Source: Eumeta japonica
Taxonomy: Eukaryota > Arthropoda > Insecta > Lepidoptera > Psychidae
Length of the DNA stretch: 64,000 nt
NCBI GenBank assembly: GCA_005406025.1
Contig: BGZK01001585.1
Coordinates: 62,001 to 126,000 of the forward strand
Reading direction: 5' to 3'
Shown: positions 1 to 12,536 of the stretch, piece after piece
Numbering within the stretch: position 1 is the stretch's first letter
Layout of the letters: each line of letters starts with the position of its first letter
Program-made: the position numbers and the translations under genes
The notes under the pieces: model-generated
Database searches by the model: none
What the model saw: the letters and a program-made list of their open reading frames with translations, nothing else
What the model was told of the DNA's origin: nothing

Positions 1-255
1 TTGTCATAGCAACCGTCATTATTTATGTGCGGCGGATTACATTAATATTCATTTTTTTCTTTCACTGTCAAATAGATCATAGTACGTCTTTCATTTATTG
101 CCAAAGGTTCAAACTTCAAACTTATCACTTCAACATGCTTTCTTAGTTCATGATTGCTGTTAGGAATGCTGCCAACTTTTGAACGCAAGCTTTATGCGGG
201 AAAGAAATTGCTTTTTGACACTAGTCATTTGTGAAATAAAAAAGTTTTATCAATT

Positions 256-780
256 TTGCGCACGTTGGGGCCCCGTAGTCCGGGGCCCCATATAATGATA
301 CGGCAGATACGGCGGCGCAATCCCTTTGATAAAGCCGCCTCTGAATTAGACGCTATAGTTGTGAACAAGCGACTTTCGGCTCTAACTTCAAAACATAAAG
401 TCGAGATTGTTTACAACGCAAGTTTTGTATTTCTATTTTATTTCCGCTTTTGTTTATCAAAGACGCCAACTCGAGTATTTTTGGGAATATTCGAGATCGA
501 GTCTAGGATTAAGTATAAAAGCGGCGATCGCGCGTCGCGCCTCGTCAGTCAGTTGACGATTAGCGTTCGGAGCGATAAGTTCCTACCTACCTACTTACAA
601 GCTGACTAGCGAATTGCGGAGTTTAAACGTGATATGAAACTAGTGTTTATTGTTCTACTGCCTGCTGTATTCAGATTGTATCAGTTTTGTACATTTCTTT
701 TTTGGACTAAACTTAGTCTCTTATATGCACTAACGATTGTGCATTATTTTGACCCCACCATCCTGACGTGTAACGTTACT
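256..780 (+). promoter_or_regulatory. Candidate TATA/initiator core promoter upstream of the hAT fossil
   Basis: A TATAAAA box lies at 514-520 and an arthropod-type TCAGT initiator at 545-549, so the predicted start base is about 33 bases downstream of the TATA box. A second TCAGT follows directly. This is the classic insect spacing. The nearest coding sequence downstream is the decayed hAT transposase that starts near 796, so the promoter may belong to that element or to an LTR-like piece. A short GC-rich inverted repeat (GGGGCCCC ... GGGGCCCC) sits at about 268-290. The open frame across this stretch has no recognisable protein and I do not call it a gene. Confidence 0.4.
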
Positions 781-795
781 TATTAATAAAGAAGA

Positions 796-2674
796 ATGGA
801 ACGTTGGCTTAAAGGCGTTAAACGTGTTGCAACATCTTCTAATGACGCTGAATGTTCAAAAGCAGTACGCGCGGAGAATACAGCAATTACCGATCCAGAC
901 GATGATACCACGACGTCAAGCTACACGGTTTCAAAGACAAAAAAAGAAAGTGTGATGAATCATATATCAGTTTCGGAGTTGTTGATTCCAACGGCTCACC
1001 TCTCTACATGCTATGTAATAAACTGCTTCCTAATAGCTCCATGGCACCTGCCAAATTGCGCCTACACTTAGAAACTGTACACCCAGAGTCTAAAGACAAG
1101 AATAAAGAACTTTTTTGTTCGTAAAAAAGAACAGATATTGGAAAGTCAAAAAAATATGATGCATGTAACACAAACTATCAATGAAAAGGCCACGAAGGCA
1201 TCATATTTAATAGCTATCGCATTGAACAAACAGGTGAAGTGCACACTAACGCTGAGAATTTAATAAAGTAATGTATGTTAGACATAACAAAATGTATGCT
1301 CAATGAAAAATCTGCAAAGCATGTTTCTACTGTGCCGCTATCAAACGATACTGTTTCATGGCGAATCCATGATCTGGTAAGCTACGTTAAACAAGAACTA
1401 GTTACACGTCTACAAAAAACACGATTCGCCTTGCAAATGGATGAGTCAACTGCTGTCGCTGGACTGGCTATCTTGCTGGTTATCGTGAGATATCCATATG
1501 AAAGTTCTTTTGAAGAAGACATGCTATGTGTTCACCGCTGCCCACAAACATTACCGGGGAAGAAATTTTCAATAAAATGAACATATTTTTTTGAAAAAAA
1601 CTATTCTCAGTTGGAACGATTGCATTGACATTTGTACAGATGGGATCAAGGCGATGACAGGTAAAAGAGCAGGAGCAGTGTCACTAGTAAAAATAAAGCG
1701 CCTAATTGTAGTTCCAGTATTCTGCATAGACAAGCACTTGCGATGAAGCAAATGCCGTCAAATCTAAAATTAGTTATGGATGAAGCAGTAAAAATAATTA
1801 ATTTTATCAAATCACAGCCACTATAAACCCGATTGTTCTCATTATCGTGTGAAGATTACGGCAGCAAACATAAAACACTGCTGCAGAAGTGCGATGGCTG
1901 TCTCCGGGTAAAACTTTAACAAGGCTATTTGAACTTAGAGCCGAGTTACAAATACTTCTATTAATTTGAAAGACCGTTTGTATGATAAAACTTGGTTGTT
2001 CTGATTGTCTTTTATGGCGGATATCTTTCAAAAACTGAACGAATTGAATTTATCATTACAAGGTAAAGTGTTCCAGGCCTATAACAAAATAACTGCCTTC
2101 AAAAGAAAATGAGATTTTTAGATTATTTGCGTTGGTAAGAGAAAAATAGAAAGCTTTACTTCACTCAGTGAGTTTGTTAGCGATAACGACTTAGAAATGT
2201 TTCAAGATGATGTGTCTGAAGAATTGGTCCAATATCTCACTTCCATGCGCACATCATTTGAAAAGTATTTTCCCGAAAAACAGAATACAGAGATGAAACT
2301 TAATTCATGGATTCATAATCCTTTTACCCAACTTGCAAAAGCCCGAAAGTATGTCAAACGAGATTTATGAATGTCTTTTAGAAATGTCACCAGACACAAG
2401 TATGGAGTCACTGTTCAAAACGACGCCTCTCAACGATTTTTGTTGCAGAATCCGTGATGAATATCCAATGTTTGGCAAAATGGCCCTGAATATTCTTCTC
2501 CCGTTCCCAACAACATATCTGTGCGAAACAGGATTCTCAACCTATGCAGCTACAAAAACAGAATATCGCAATAGACTGGACGGCGAACCTTATATGAGAC
2601 TTCAACTGTCTTCTCTCAAACTTGATATCAACAAATTGATGAAAAACCAAAAACAGTTTCATAACTCCCATTAG
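796..2674 (+). pseudogene. Decayed hAT-family transposase (ZBED5/FAM200-like)
   Basis: Broken remains of an hAT DNA transposase of the group that gave rise to vertebrate ZBED5/FAM200-like genes. The open start (796-1071) has the MERWLKG opening typical of these proteins. The piece at 1275-1580 carries the RNase H-like core start, with PLSNDTVSWRI and FALQMDEST, the latter holding the first catalytic Asp. Around 1600-1680 another frame reads CTDGIKAMTG, a well known block of the family. The last piece, 2333-2674, is the C-terminal dimerisation domain, with LLPFPTTYLCETGFS and a following KTEYRNRLD. At least four frameshifts or stops separate the pieces, so no functional protein can be made. 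I could not define terminal inverted repeats; the left end may lie near or before the window start. Confidence 0.85.
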
Positions 2675-2757
2675 TTACATTTTTAATATTTTCTAATAAT
2701 TTACTTGCCATGTGGTAAAGTCAGTAATAATTAATAACTGTTACATTGTACTTTTAT

Positions 2758-3190
2758 TATGCTTACTAGCTTTTGCCCGCAGCTCCGCCCGCGTGGACTA
2801 CGATATTTAGACCGTTTTAGAAGCGTTCGTGGCGTTTATTCACATTTTTCCCACACGATCATTTTAAATGACCACTCTATTATTTAGAGATTAAACTGTG
2901 TATCTGATTCTACACAACCAAATCAGATGATACATAGCTTAGATGTAAAGTGGGATCCCAAACTACGAAACTGTGAATTTTTTTTCAAAACGTAAAAAAA
3001 TATATATACACAATGATTTTCATGATAATCGGTTGAACGAAGGAAAAGTCAATACAGCGGAGCTCCGCCTTGTGGCGAGTTATGTCAATGGGGACAGTCT
3101 AATCATTTTCTCCGTAAAAAATATACATACATAATGATTTTCATGATAATCGGTTGAAGGAAGGAAAAGTCAATACAGCGGAGCTCCGCC
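2758..3190 (+). repeat. Dispersed insect repeat with about 122-bp tandem units, left part
   Basis: The segment opens with ACTAGCTTTTGCCCGCAGCT, a motif that I recall as very common in lepidopteran genomes. From about 3010 it contains tandem units of roughly 122 bases built around ATGATTTTCATGATAATCGG, GGAAAAGTCAATACAGCGGA and GTCAATGGGGACAGT. The unit series is cut at 3190 by the hAT element and resumes at 7235 in the same register. I see no gene in it. Confidence 0.75.
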
Positions 3191-3948
3191 CAGGGCCGTA
3201 GCTAGGGTCGAATTTGAGGTAGGGCAGCATTAGTTACAGGTAGGGCGGAAGTAAAAAAATTATCATAATTGATCTGCCGTCGAAACACGGGCTCCTAAAT
3301 CAATCACCATGTATATCACCATCATGTGAATAGTTATTCGTAGACAAATAATTACTGTGACAGTGCATGAGCATGGATCTAAGAACTATTAAATCCTCAA
3401 TGATGAAGAACAAGTGAATAAGATGGTTGAACTTCCAGATTTGGATGTAGAGATCCACGTCTGAGTGAGAGTGAGGTAATAATTAATTATTGGGTGGGGT
3501 GATACGAGTAAATAGAAACGACCAAAAACCATTAAGATCACATTGTTTTGCGTACTTATTATAATAATTAACTAACATAATAATAAAAACATTTAAAACA
3601 GCTGAATTCTACGATTCGCCATGTTATTAAAATGCGAAGAACTTCGTTCAGATCAACTGATTTTGTTCTTTTTTTCAAAGGCCAGAAATACCATACCAGC
3701 CATTCTCTCGTGACCCATTGACAGCCTTTGAGGCCTATTGATTGCAGTTAAAGTTGAAAACGTAGATTCACACACTGCAGTGCTACATCCTATGGTCGCC
3801 ACAGACGCAAAAGTTCATATGTATCTTTGAACGCCTCTCGTTGTCTGTACAAAACTTGCAATGTATTTTCCATTATATCCTCGTTACGACTCAAGTAAGC
3901 TTTAACCACACTAGCCTCTTCTCTTGATGGAATTTTCAGACCTGAAAA

Positions 3949-5804
3949 TTAGTTAAAATTGTAAATTGAACATGACAATTTTTTTGAATTATTTTTTTTT
4001 TTAAACTTACCCAAATTTTTCAGTGGAACCATTTTATCTACATCCAACTCATCAAGACTTGCAATCGAATTAATTAAATCATCGTTGTCCGAAAACCTTC
4101 TTTGTAATTCAGCAATTAAAATGTCCAACGTTTCGAAATACTCAGACTTAAATGGCTCGTCGTTCTCATCTATATTTTGTCTGGCGGAGGAACAGGGGGT
4201 GTACGTCAAATAGTCATCCATCCGATTTGGTTTTTTTACTTGCCTCTTCGAGGTCTGTGTCCTATTTTCAGATTCGCCGCAGTCATTGCTTGTTAAAGAC
4301 TTAGCTTCTTCCAGAATTTGATTATACATTTGATTTGATCTTAATTTAATAATTTCATCTTTGACACACTTTATGATTGTTATGGCATCTTTTAATCCTG
4401 CGCTTCGGGCTTGCAAAGCTGCGTCTGCAGGTTGTAGCGTGGATAAGATTTTTTTGGCCACAACCATGGCTATTCGGAATTCCAGATCAAGCATGACTTT
4501 TTTAATACCTATACTCTTGGCGACGTCATCACCGTTGAATCTGCCATTTTTAATTTCTTTCAAAGTCTGCAAAATCGATGAATAATTATCGTATACAACT
4601 TTTGTAACTGCTAAATGTCCAGACCAGCGTTGTTCGAGGAGTCGGCCAATCCTTTTTCCATCATATAAGGCAGCTATTTTGCCATGATGAAAGAATTCAT
4701 GTAACATGATGCATTGGTCAAAAAATAAACGAATAAAAGTCATTTCTGAGATAGTCCTGATGACTATTAAGTGCAAGCGATGGTTATAGCAGTGGACGTA
4801 AGGAATTTTTCGGCCCAATTTATTTTCTATTCTAGTCGCAACTCCTGAAACTTTCCCACTCATTACACTTACGCCATCATAGCATTGGCTAAGCATACAA
4901 GAGGGGTCAATGTTATTTTCCGTGAGAGTTTAACGTTAATTCCGTGAAAGTGGCTGCATCAAGATTTTCAGTAGTCTTAACCATCAGCAACGACTCATTG
5001 ACGACACCATCCTTGACGTAGCGTATTGCTAATGCAATATTTTCGCGGTTATTTTATCTCTCGTCCCATCTTCCATTAGAGTAAACCATTTCACGTCAGA
5101 TTCATTAATATCTTTGACAATGGAACTTCGTACCGCTTGAACCATTGCTTGAATTATTTGATTTTGAATTTCGGGTGAACGATATGTTGCGTTTTGTGGT
5201 ATATGAGTGAGAACCTCGTTCAAATTTGGATCTTTCATACATGTGTATTCAAATAAATTCTGAAATAATCCTTGTTCTTTTCTTCTTCCAAAATATAATT
5301 TCCACGCAAAGCTAATTCGTTGACAATTAGAAATTGTATTACTTCCATGATAGACTTTACATAATACCTATATTTTCTAATACTTTTTTATTTATTAACG
5401 TTTCAACACTGCTAGATGTAGATATTCTTTGTAATTTCTCCTGCCACATCGACATAGCTTGAATATGAGAAATTGATTTTTCATGTTTTGGAAAACCAGT
5501 TTTAGAATCAGTGGCATTTTTCCAGTTTCTAAATCCTGTGGAAGTGTACGAAGTCTGTTTGCTTCCATGAGGTAAAATTGCTGGCATGGATAGCAAAAGC
5601 AGCATCTTTCTCGACAGAATACTGCAACCATTTATAACGCTTGAACCAATCGGAAACAAAGGCCCTGTTGTGTTGTTTTGGATATGTGTCTAAAACAACT
5701 TGTTCTATTGGTTCTCCGATTTGTGCAATATCAGACGGAATACCATAGCTAACGTTACCTGTTGCTACGGAACTAGGAGTAGCGATTGTATTTGGTGCTT
5801 CCAC
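3949..5804 (-). pseudogene. Broken hAT transposase with TTF-type zinc finger (ZMYM1-like)
   Basis: Reading on the minus strand, the 5' pieces at 5804-5357 carry the TTF-type zinc-finger region typical of ZMYM1 and P52rIPK-like transposases, including a SDWFKRYKWLQYS stretch and a following FRNWKNATDSKTGFPKHE. The piece at 5238-5029 matches the DUF4371 section (WFTLMEDGTRDK). The longest open piece (4896-3949, 315 residues) holds the RNase H-like core with QCYDGVSVMSG and HCYNHRLHL and continues through an acidic, charged segment, ending near 3949. Frameshifts and stops separate the three blocks, and the C-terminal hAT dimerisation motif is not seen in frame. The element could be copied only with transposase supplied from elsewhere. 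Confidence 0.88.
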
Positions 5805-6020
5805 CTGTTTTGAACAGTTAGGTTTTCGTGGTCAATTTGCTCCTCAAGTCTTCGTTTTTTCCAAAGAAAGCCCGTATATCCATCGCGAAATAAATGAATC
5901 TTCAATTTATAGCAATACAAATAACAATTGTATCGATTTTTGTCTAAAGCACTCTTCACCGTACACTTCACTTAACCAAACTACAAACAATCATAATCAA
6001 TCTTTAGGTCAGGTTTAAAG

Positions 6021-6072
6021 ATTCCGTACCATAGATTGCAATATAGCCCATATTGCAGTCTATGGTACGGGA
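6021..6072. repeat. Imperfect hairpin inside the hAT element
   Basis: CCGTACCATAGATTGCAATATA and its near reverse complement face each other across a 3-4 base loop. It lies upstream of the transposase 5' end, in the subterminal region of the 3191-7234 element, where hAT elements often have structured DNA. Confidence 0.6.
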
Positions 6073-7234
6073 TCTGCATCACACAGATATTGGCGCCAGT
6101 ACACGCTCAATCTGGATCACGATCCAGATCTTGCCTCTCGCTCTTAGATAAGACGGTGTCCCTTTCAGACTCCTACGTGAAAGGGACATAATTCAGTTGA
6201 ATCTTCAACTGTTGACAATTGTAAACAATTGAAAAGGTGGCTAAAATGTCATGGGCGTCCGCAAAAGGGAAAAAAATTAGCTGATTGAGAGGTTAGTCAT
6301 CGAAAGTTTAATCTAAAACTTATAAAAAATAACTTTTCACTTTTATTCTAATTAATAATGTCAATTCATTTATTGTTCTGTAATTGAAAATATATTTTAG
6401 TTAACTTAAGTATTACTATGGAAGTAATTAATAAATTAAGTCATTAATATTTTGAGGCTACAAATGACATTAATAATTAGACAAATGTAAATATATTTAG
6501 TAGCTTTTATCATAAATAAAACGTTTAATACGAGATAATATAATTATAAAAAATTATGCAATTATGAATAATCGAGTAAAAATATTTCTATAGATTTACT
6601 TATATAAAAATATATAGAATCACTTATATAGAAATATATAGAGTTTTATATAAGATGAAAATTGTTAAATCAGTATGTATTAGTTTTGAATGATTTGTAT
6701 TGTGTATCACTATAACATAGGTACTGACAAAATTATTATAATGGATTATAAAAAACGGTTATTTTGACTTACTACTTTATTTCTTTTCTATGTTTTACAA
6801 TTAATCGACTTGAATTAATATTTTCGCGTGTAGCGGGCACTTTAGCATGGTTGTTTACAAAAACAGTACGAAAAAATGGCTGATGCTAACGTATGCGCAC
6901 AAAAAATTGTGATGAAAAGGCCTATAAACCCTTAGAATAATAACTATAGCCCTATTCTAATTCTTTGTATAAACCCATCGCTTCATGAGATGGCGCTTCG
7001 AATGCCATCTATACACAGAACAAAAATTATTATAATATGAAATGAATGTCACAATCTGTGGTAGGTAAGTATTTTCGGAAAAACTTAGATACCTATCGCT
7101 ACATTTTTCTCAAACTATGAACAAACAATTTAATTATAATAATTTATCTTAGTTTTAGATATTTTTAAGGTAGGGCATTGTGGTTTCAAGGTAGGGCATT
7201 GCCCCACAATGCCCCCCCCCTAGCTACGGCCCTT

Positions 7235-7520
7235 GCTCCGCCTGGTGGTGAGTTATGTCAATGGGGACAGTATAATCATTTTCTCCGTAAATATATATAT
7301 ATATATATATAATGATTTTCATGATAATCGGTTGAAGGAAGGAAAAGTCAATACAGCGGAGCTACGCCTGGTGGTGAGCTACGTCAATGGGGATAGCATA
7401 AAAACTTTCTCCGTGAAAAAACACATATACATACTAATTTTTATAATGATCGGTCAAAGAGTTTCTGAGTCTATCGATTTCATGATATACACATCCTTCT
7501 TTATATATATATAGATTAAT
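7235..7520 (+). repeat. Dispersed insect repeat, right part, with (TA)n tract
   Basis: This is the continuation of the 2758-3190 repeat after the hAT insertion. Two further unit copies are present, with a (TA)n run at about 7291-7311. The open frame here repeats the peptide LRLVVSYVNGDS simply because the DNA unit is repeated; it is not a gene. Confidence 0.75.
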
Positions 7521-7999
7521 AAAGAATACACTTTTAAAAACTATTGTTTTTGTAGGGTTCCGTCAAGTATTTTGCTTTCCAAAAGGGTTCCATCACCAAA
7601 AAAGTTTGAGAACCACTATTATAGAGGTCTGTAATTTTCCACATACACATTAGGTCATCATTTCGTAGAGTAAACAAGCAACAAAATTTATGCGTGTATT
7701 GTATTACTCGTATATGTATACTGATATGTATTACATATTTTAGTTTATTAATTAATATTTTTTGAGGTAGAGACAATACTGTGTCCATTCATCTACTCAA
7801 AATTTGTCCAATTCATATCCTGAAAATTGTCGGGTTTAATCCTCCCTCAACCCTCAACAACAGTTATCTGATTTTTAGAATACCCTTTAAGTAGGGTCGA
7901 GGTAGAAGGTATTAGGGTGGGGGGGTGGTGGCGATGGTGGCATTATTAGCAATTTACTTGGTCTGAAAAGTGACACATTATATAGGCAGGCATATAGTT
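7521..7999. other. Gap: no gene seen
   Basis: AT-rich sequence with a G-rich patch at about 7915-7945. No coding signal, RNA gene or recognisable repeat was found. Confidence 0.5.
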
Positions 8000-8255
8000 G
8001 TTTACATTAAGGTGCTCCTCGCCGATACCAGGTGTCGCCCGCCTACCCTCCATCATCCCTCACTCCATCCTCCGTACCCCGTTTGCTAGGTCTATAGTAG
8101 ACCTAGCTCGGATACGGAGCTGTTAGGGCCGCTAGGTCAAAACCCGCGCGCCCCTTATTTCGATTTCAAAACTCTAATTTATAAAACTACTTACAAGACG
8201 ACACTCCGCGTTAACAAACTCTATACATGAATTCATCACCGCTGCTGCACCAACT

Positions 8256-9709
8256 ATGAGCCGCCCGGGCTCACCCTCGCCATCCGTTATCAGCGGCAAA
8301 CGCCCCGCTAGTTCCCGCTTCTCCGAAGCCTCCACGGACCAGTCGGACGGTACCGTACGGGGCTCAGACAGGGAAGAGGACGACTGGTTCACAACCGTCG
8401 TCAATAAAAAACGCTCGAGGCGACTACGTAAATGGCGTAGCGCTGCCAATAACAGTCCAAGTATGGACATTGACACTCAGTCGGCCGCACCGACTACATT
8501 CTTTGATTCGCCGGCGTCGCCCGACTCCCCCGACACTCCTGTAGCCCGCGGTCCGGTAAACGCCGCCAAACAGGCGATCCATACCACACAGCCCGCCAAA
8601 ATTTCTGGTACCAAACCAACGGCCCCCCTAAGATCAAACCCCCGCCACCCATTTACCTACGCGATAAGGGTAAATGAAATGCAGTCTCTGCTGAATGCAG
8701 TAGACTGCACATCAACTATACCAGTGCACGCAACACGCTGCACGGTATAAAAATCACAGTCGACTCCATATCAGACTTCAGGAGCCTTAACAGTCTCCTA
8801 ATAAAATCTAACTTCCCCTTCCATACGTACGCACTCGAAGAAGAGCGCAAAATCAAAGCGGTCCTTAGAAACAACCCGCTAGAGATCCCGACGGACTGCA
8901 TCAAGTCCGATCTCGAAAATCAAAATTACCCCGTCTTTGCGGTACACAGGATGCACCGCCGAGATGGCACCGAAATCGGCCTAGTTCTAGCAGTACTGCA
9001 CAAATCTGATACTGCCAAGGACATATTCAAATCCCCGCCCAGAGTATGCGGCCTCAGCGGTATCATCGTAGAGGCCCCGTACAGAAAAAGCGGCCCCGGG
9101 CAATGTTTCCGTTGCCAACTATACGGCCACGCCGCTCAAATTGTTACGCAAAGCCCCGCTGTGTCAAATGTCGCGAACCTCACGCGACAAAAGAATGCAA
9201 ACGCAATAAAGATTCTGGTGACATCCCAGAATGCGTTAACTGCAATAGCGAGGGTCATCCAGCCAGCAATAAAGGCTGCCCCAAAGCCCCCCACTTCTTC
9301 AAAAACTTAACCTGCAACAAAAAAGTTACCAGCAAACCCCCCGCCCCGATCATTAGTAACAAAATTCCCGCCCTGGCCGGGAAAAGCCCGCGAGCAGCCA
9401 GTGACGTCACATGCAGTTTTGCGCCCCCACCTCGTCATCAACGCATGGTTCAGAACACCCGCGAGGGCCGTATCTGAACCGGTTAAGGAGGCTATCCGAG
9501 ATCCCACCAAGCCGGCCTCAGCCAAACAGGAATCCTCTGCCGGCCCACTCGGCGAAGATATCCTCACCATCATGTCGATGCTGAGAGTGGTTAAAAGCCC
9601 GGAGTTTGCCCAACTGGCCGCAGACTTCCGAAAAGCTAGGAGCGGGGAAGACCGCCTAATGGTCATCCTACGCCATCAAGATCTGCTTAACAGACTTGAA
9701 AAAATATAA
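8256..9709 (+). pseudogene. Jockey-type ORF1 (gag-like nucleic-acid-binding protein), frameshifted
   Basis: The first open piece (8256-8750) is a polar, Ser/Pro-rich N-terminus. A frameshift near 8745 leads to the RNA-binding-like domain and the segment ending in VEAPYRKSGPGQCFRCQLYGH at about 9070-9130. Three CCHC zinc knuckles follow, two of them in another frame: CFRCQLYGHA, CVKCREPHATKEC and CVNCNSEGHPASNKGC. The C-terminal piece ends at a TAA at 9707-9709 that overlaps the next start codon by one base (TAATG). Such overlaps allow reinitiation on ORF2 in several LINE groups. In the family this protein coats the element RNA. Confidence 0.85.
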
Positions 9710-10611
9710 TGGCAAACGCACCCGGGTGCTCTGCCGCAATCCCGATTGGACGCCATAAACCAAAATCTATCTCGTTAATTTCATTCAACGCGCGCGGTCT
9801 CGAGAATAATGTTTTAGAGTTAGGGAAATGTGCGACGGAGTACTCAGCGGACGTAATCCTCGTACAGGAAACGTTCCTAAAACCAAACAAGCCGAGAGCA
9901 TGTAAACTAGCCAACTACATACAAGTACGGAATGACAGACTAAGCGCTCCAAAAGGTGGTACGTACTGCCGTGTACTACAAAAGAAAACTCTACTGCTGT
10001 CCCGTAGATACCCCCCGCTAATAAACATAGAAGCATCGGCGTGCAGATTGGCTATGACTGGGCACGGCACTCTGATCATAGTCTCAGTCTATCTGCCGCC
10101 CCATAAACCGTTGCTCCGGAGCGACATAGAAACCCTGCTCGCACTGGGGGATGCCGTCATCCTCTTTGGCGACCTTAATAGTAAAAATACGGACTGGCGC
10201 AGTAACACTACGAACGCCAGCGGTCGAATGCTCGCAACGCTCGCCGAGGATCACGAGCTCGCCATCATCGCGCCCCTTACCCCAACTTATCTCCCAGCAA
10301 ACGTACGACACAGACCTAATATACTCGACCTCGCGGTATTAAAAGGCGTGGTACTAAGTCTGAGCTTAATCGAGACAGTTCATTGCCTCGACTCAGACCA
10401 CCTACCCGTACTGCTCAAACTAGGCTCCTCCACCGGTGAAAATCAAAATATCGGTACCAAAACAATCATAGACTGGAAGCGAGTGTCGACCGCGCTTGAG
10501 GAAGTCGACACCCCCAATCTCAACGTTATTCCGGACGACATAGTATTCAATAACGGCATCGACACAGCCATAGGAGTTCTTACCAAACACATAAAATCAG
10601 TGGTCAAGTGA
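9709..10611 (+). pseudogene. Jockey-type ORF2, apurinic-like endonuclease domain
   Basis: This open piece of 300 residues begins at the ATG overlapping the ORF1 stop. It has the order expected of an APE-type endonuclease: an early SFNARGL block with the first Asn, then VQETFLKP with the catalytic Glu, VYLPPHKP, FGDLNSKNTDW with the Asp-Asn pair, and a final LDSDHLPVLL holding the Ser-Asp-His triad. The domain nicks target DNA so that the element can prime reverse transcription. The domain looks intact, but the frame then breaks after 10611 before the reverse transcriptase. Confidence 0.88.
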
Positions 10612-12536
10612 TGCCAAAGGAAGGTTCCTGCGAATTCAGATCGCCGGGGCCTGCCCGCGGACGTTCGCGAATTGATAAGAGTTAAAAACGCAGCCCTCCG
10701 CCGCGCGAGCGCATACCCTACACCCGAGTATAGGTCTCGAGCGCGAGCCCTCCAACGCGAAGGGAAGGCTCGCGTAAGAGAGGTCAAAAATGATAACTGG
10801 AGCGACTTAATGGAAGAAATCACTCCCACCCACAAAGCCTACTGGGCTGTGGCCAAAGCGCTCAAATCCGACGTGTGCGTGGCCATGCCTGCCCTCAAAA
10901 CCGGATAACGATCTAGCGTTCGATGACCAGGAAAAAGCTGAGTATCTCGCCGACAGTATCGAACTTCAATGTTCGCTTAACCCCGCCCCCCCCCCATCTC
11001 GAGCACGTTAACCGTGTCGAAAACGAAGTCCTCCGTAGGTCCTCGTTACCTCCCAAAGACGATCTACCGTCGGTCTCTGGCAGACGAGGTCCAAAACTCA
11101 TCAAAGAGTTAAAACCCAGAAAGGCACCGGGTCTGGATGGAGTAAACAATAAAGCAATGAAATGCTTTTCTCGCGCCATTGGTGGCGCTGCTGGTCGCAA
11201 TTTTGAATGCTTGCATTCAAAATTGTCACTTTCCCGAGGCATGGAAAGAAGCCGTCATTATCGGAATCCCGAAACCGGGGAAACCTCGCGACCTCCCCAC
11301 TAGCTATAGGCCGATCAGCCTCCTGAGCGGTTTAGGCAAATTATTCGAGAAAGTCCTCAAATCACGACTCAGTGATCATCTGTTAGAAATGGCCTGATCA
11401 TCAACGAACAATTCGGATTCAGAACAAATCACTCCTGCCCCAACAAGCCTCCGACTAGTCGAACACATCTCGGAGGGCTTTAAACGCAAACGCAAACTGT
11501 AGCAGTCTTCGATGTCGCAAAGGCATTCGACAAAGTTTGGCACGCTGGCTTAATTTACAAACTCCACCAGCTACAAGTCCCAGATCGTCTCGTCTTCATC
11601 ATCCAGCATTACCTGACGAACAGACAATTCTCCTTCCGGCATGAAAGCATATCTGCCAAAGACTGATTAGAGCTGGAGTTCCTCAAGGCTCCACACTCTC
11701 CCCGCTGCTTTACTCCGTACACAAACGACATTCCGCGCCCGCAAACAGGCATCCAACTCGCGCTCTTCGTCGACGACACCGCCCTATACCTGAGCGGTAG
11801 TAACTTTCGTATAATTACTCCTCGCCTCCAGAAGGCCATCGACGAGCTGACGCGATGGTCCCAAACCTGGAGAATCGAGGTTAATCCCGAAAAATCAGCA
11901 GCCATCTTCTTCAATTACAGTAGGATCAAAAAGAAAGAAGTTGTACCATACAACTCACCAACATTCCGCATAAATAAATCACCTATTCCGTGGCATCACA
12001 AATATAAGTACTTAGGAATCACGCTTGACAAACATCTACACTTCAAAGATCATATCAAGCGTGTCAGACAGAATGCTCAATTATACCTATCACGCCTCAG
12101 CGGCATGATCGGTAAAAAGAGCAAAATGAGCCTTAGAAATAAATGCACACTCTACAAAGTGTGCATACGGCCGGTGATGACGTACGCGGCGCCAGTCTTC
12201 GCCACGCCGACCCAAAGGCACTCTATCAACTTCAAATTCTGCAAAACAATTTCTGCAGAAGAGCCTCCGGCGCATCCTGGTACGTCCGAACGATATACTC
12301 CATAGGGACCTAGAACTCCCTACGATTTCAAAATACATGCAAGACATGTCGAAAAAATTCTTCGACACAGCTGCAAACCATCCCAACCCGTTATTACAAT
12401 CAGCCGTGTCTTACGAGCCTGCCTCCCCACATCATTTCATCCGAAGGCCACGGAATGTCCTTTCAGACCCACCCGACGAACTCACCGCTGAGGTCGAAAG
12501 GTTAACAAACATCAACAAAGACATGACAGAAGTCTA
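10612..12536 (+). pseudogene. Jockey-type ORF2, reverse transcriptase domain, several frame breaks
   Basis: The reverse transcriptase is spread over several frames. KPRKAPGLDGVNNKAMK is at about 11115-11160, PTSYRPISLLSGLGKLFEK at about 11298-11355, and FDVAKAFDKVW with the first catalytic Asp at about 11508-11540. AGVPQGSTLSPLLYSV follows near 11670-11720, and FVDD, the catalytic YxDD-type box, is at 11766-11777. The thumb region KYKYLGITLD is at about 12003. The family makes DNA copies of its own mRNA at the nick. At least five frameshifts or stops show that the copy is inactive unless some of them are sequence errors. Confidence 0.87.

Larger units (their letters stand above)
3191..7234 (-). 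mobile_element. Complete 4-kb hAT transposon with 8-bp target duplication
   Basis: The left end reads CAGGGCCGTAGCTAGGG and the right end, read backwards, repeats it with one change at the outermost base, giving terminal inverted repeats of 17 bases. Perfect 8-bp direct repeats GCTCCGCC flank the element at 3183-3190 and 7235-7242, which is the hAT target-site size. Short GGTAGGGC motifs recur just inside both ends. The transposase is on the minus strand (about 5804 down to 3949) and is broken. The element sits inside a tandem repeat unit, so it is younger than that repeat. Confidence 0.92.

Noticed and set aside
256..609. 117-codon open frame at the window start
   Set aside because: It contains the TATA box and initiator and shows no protein family features.
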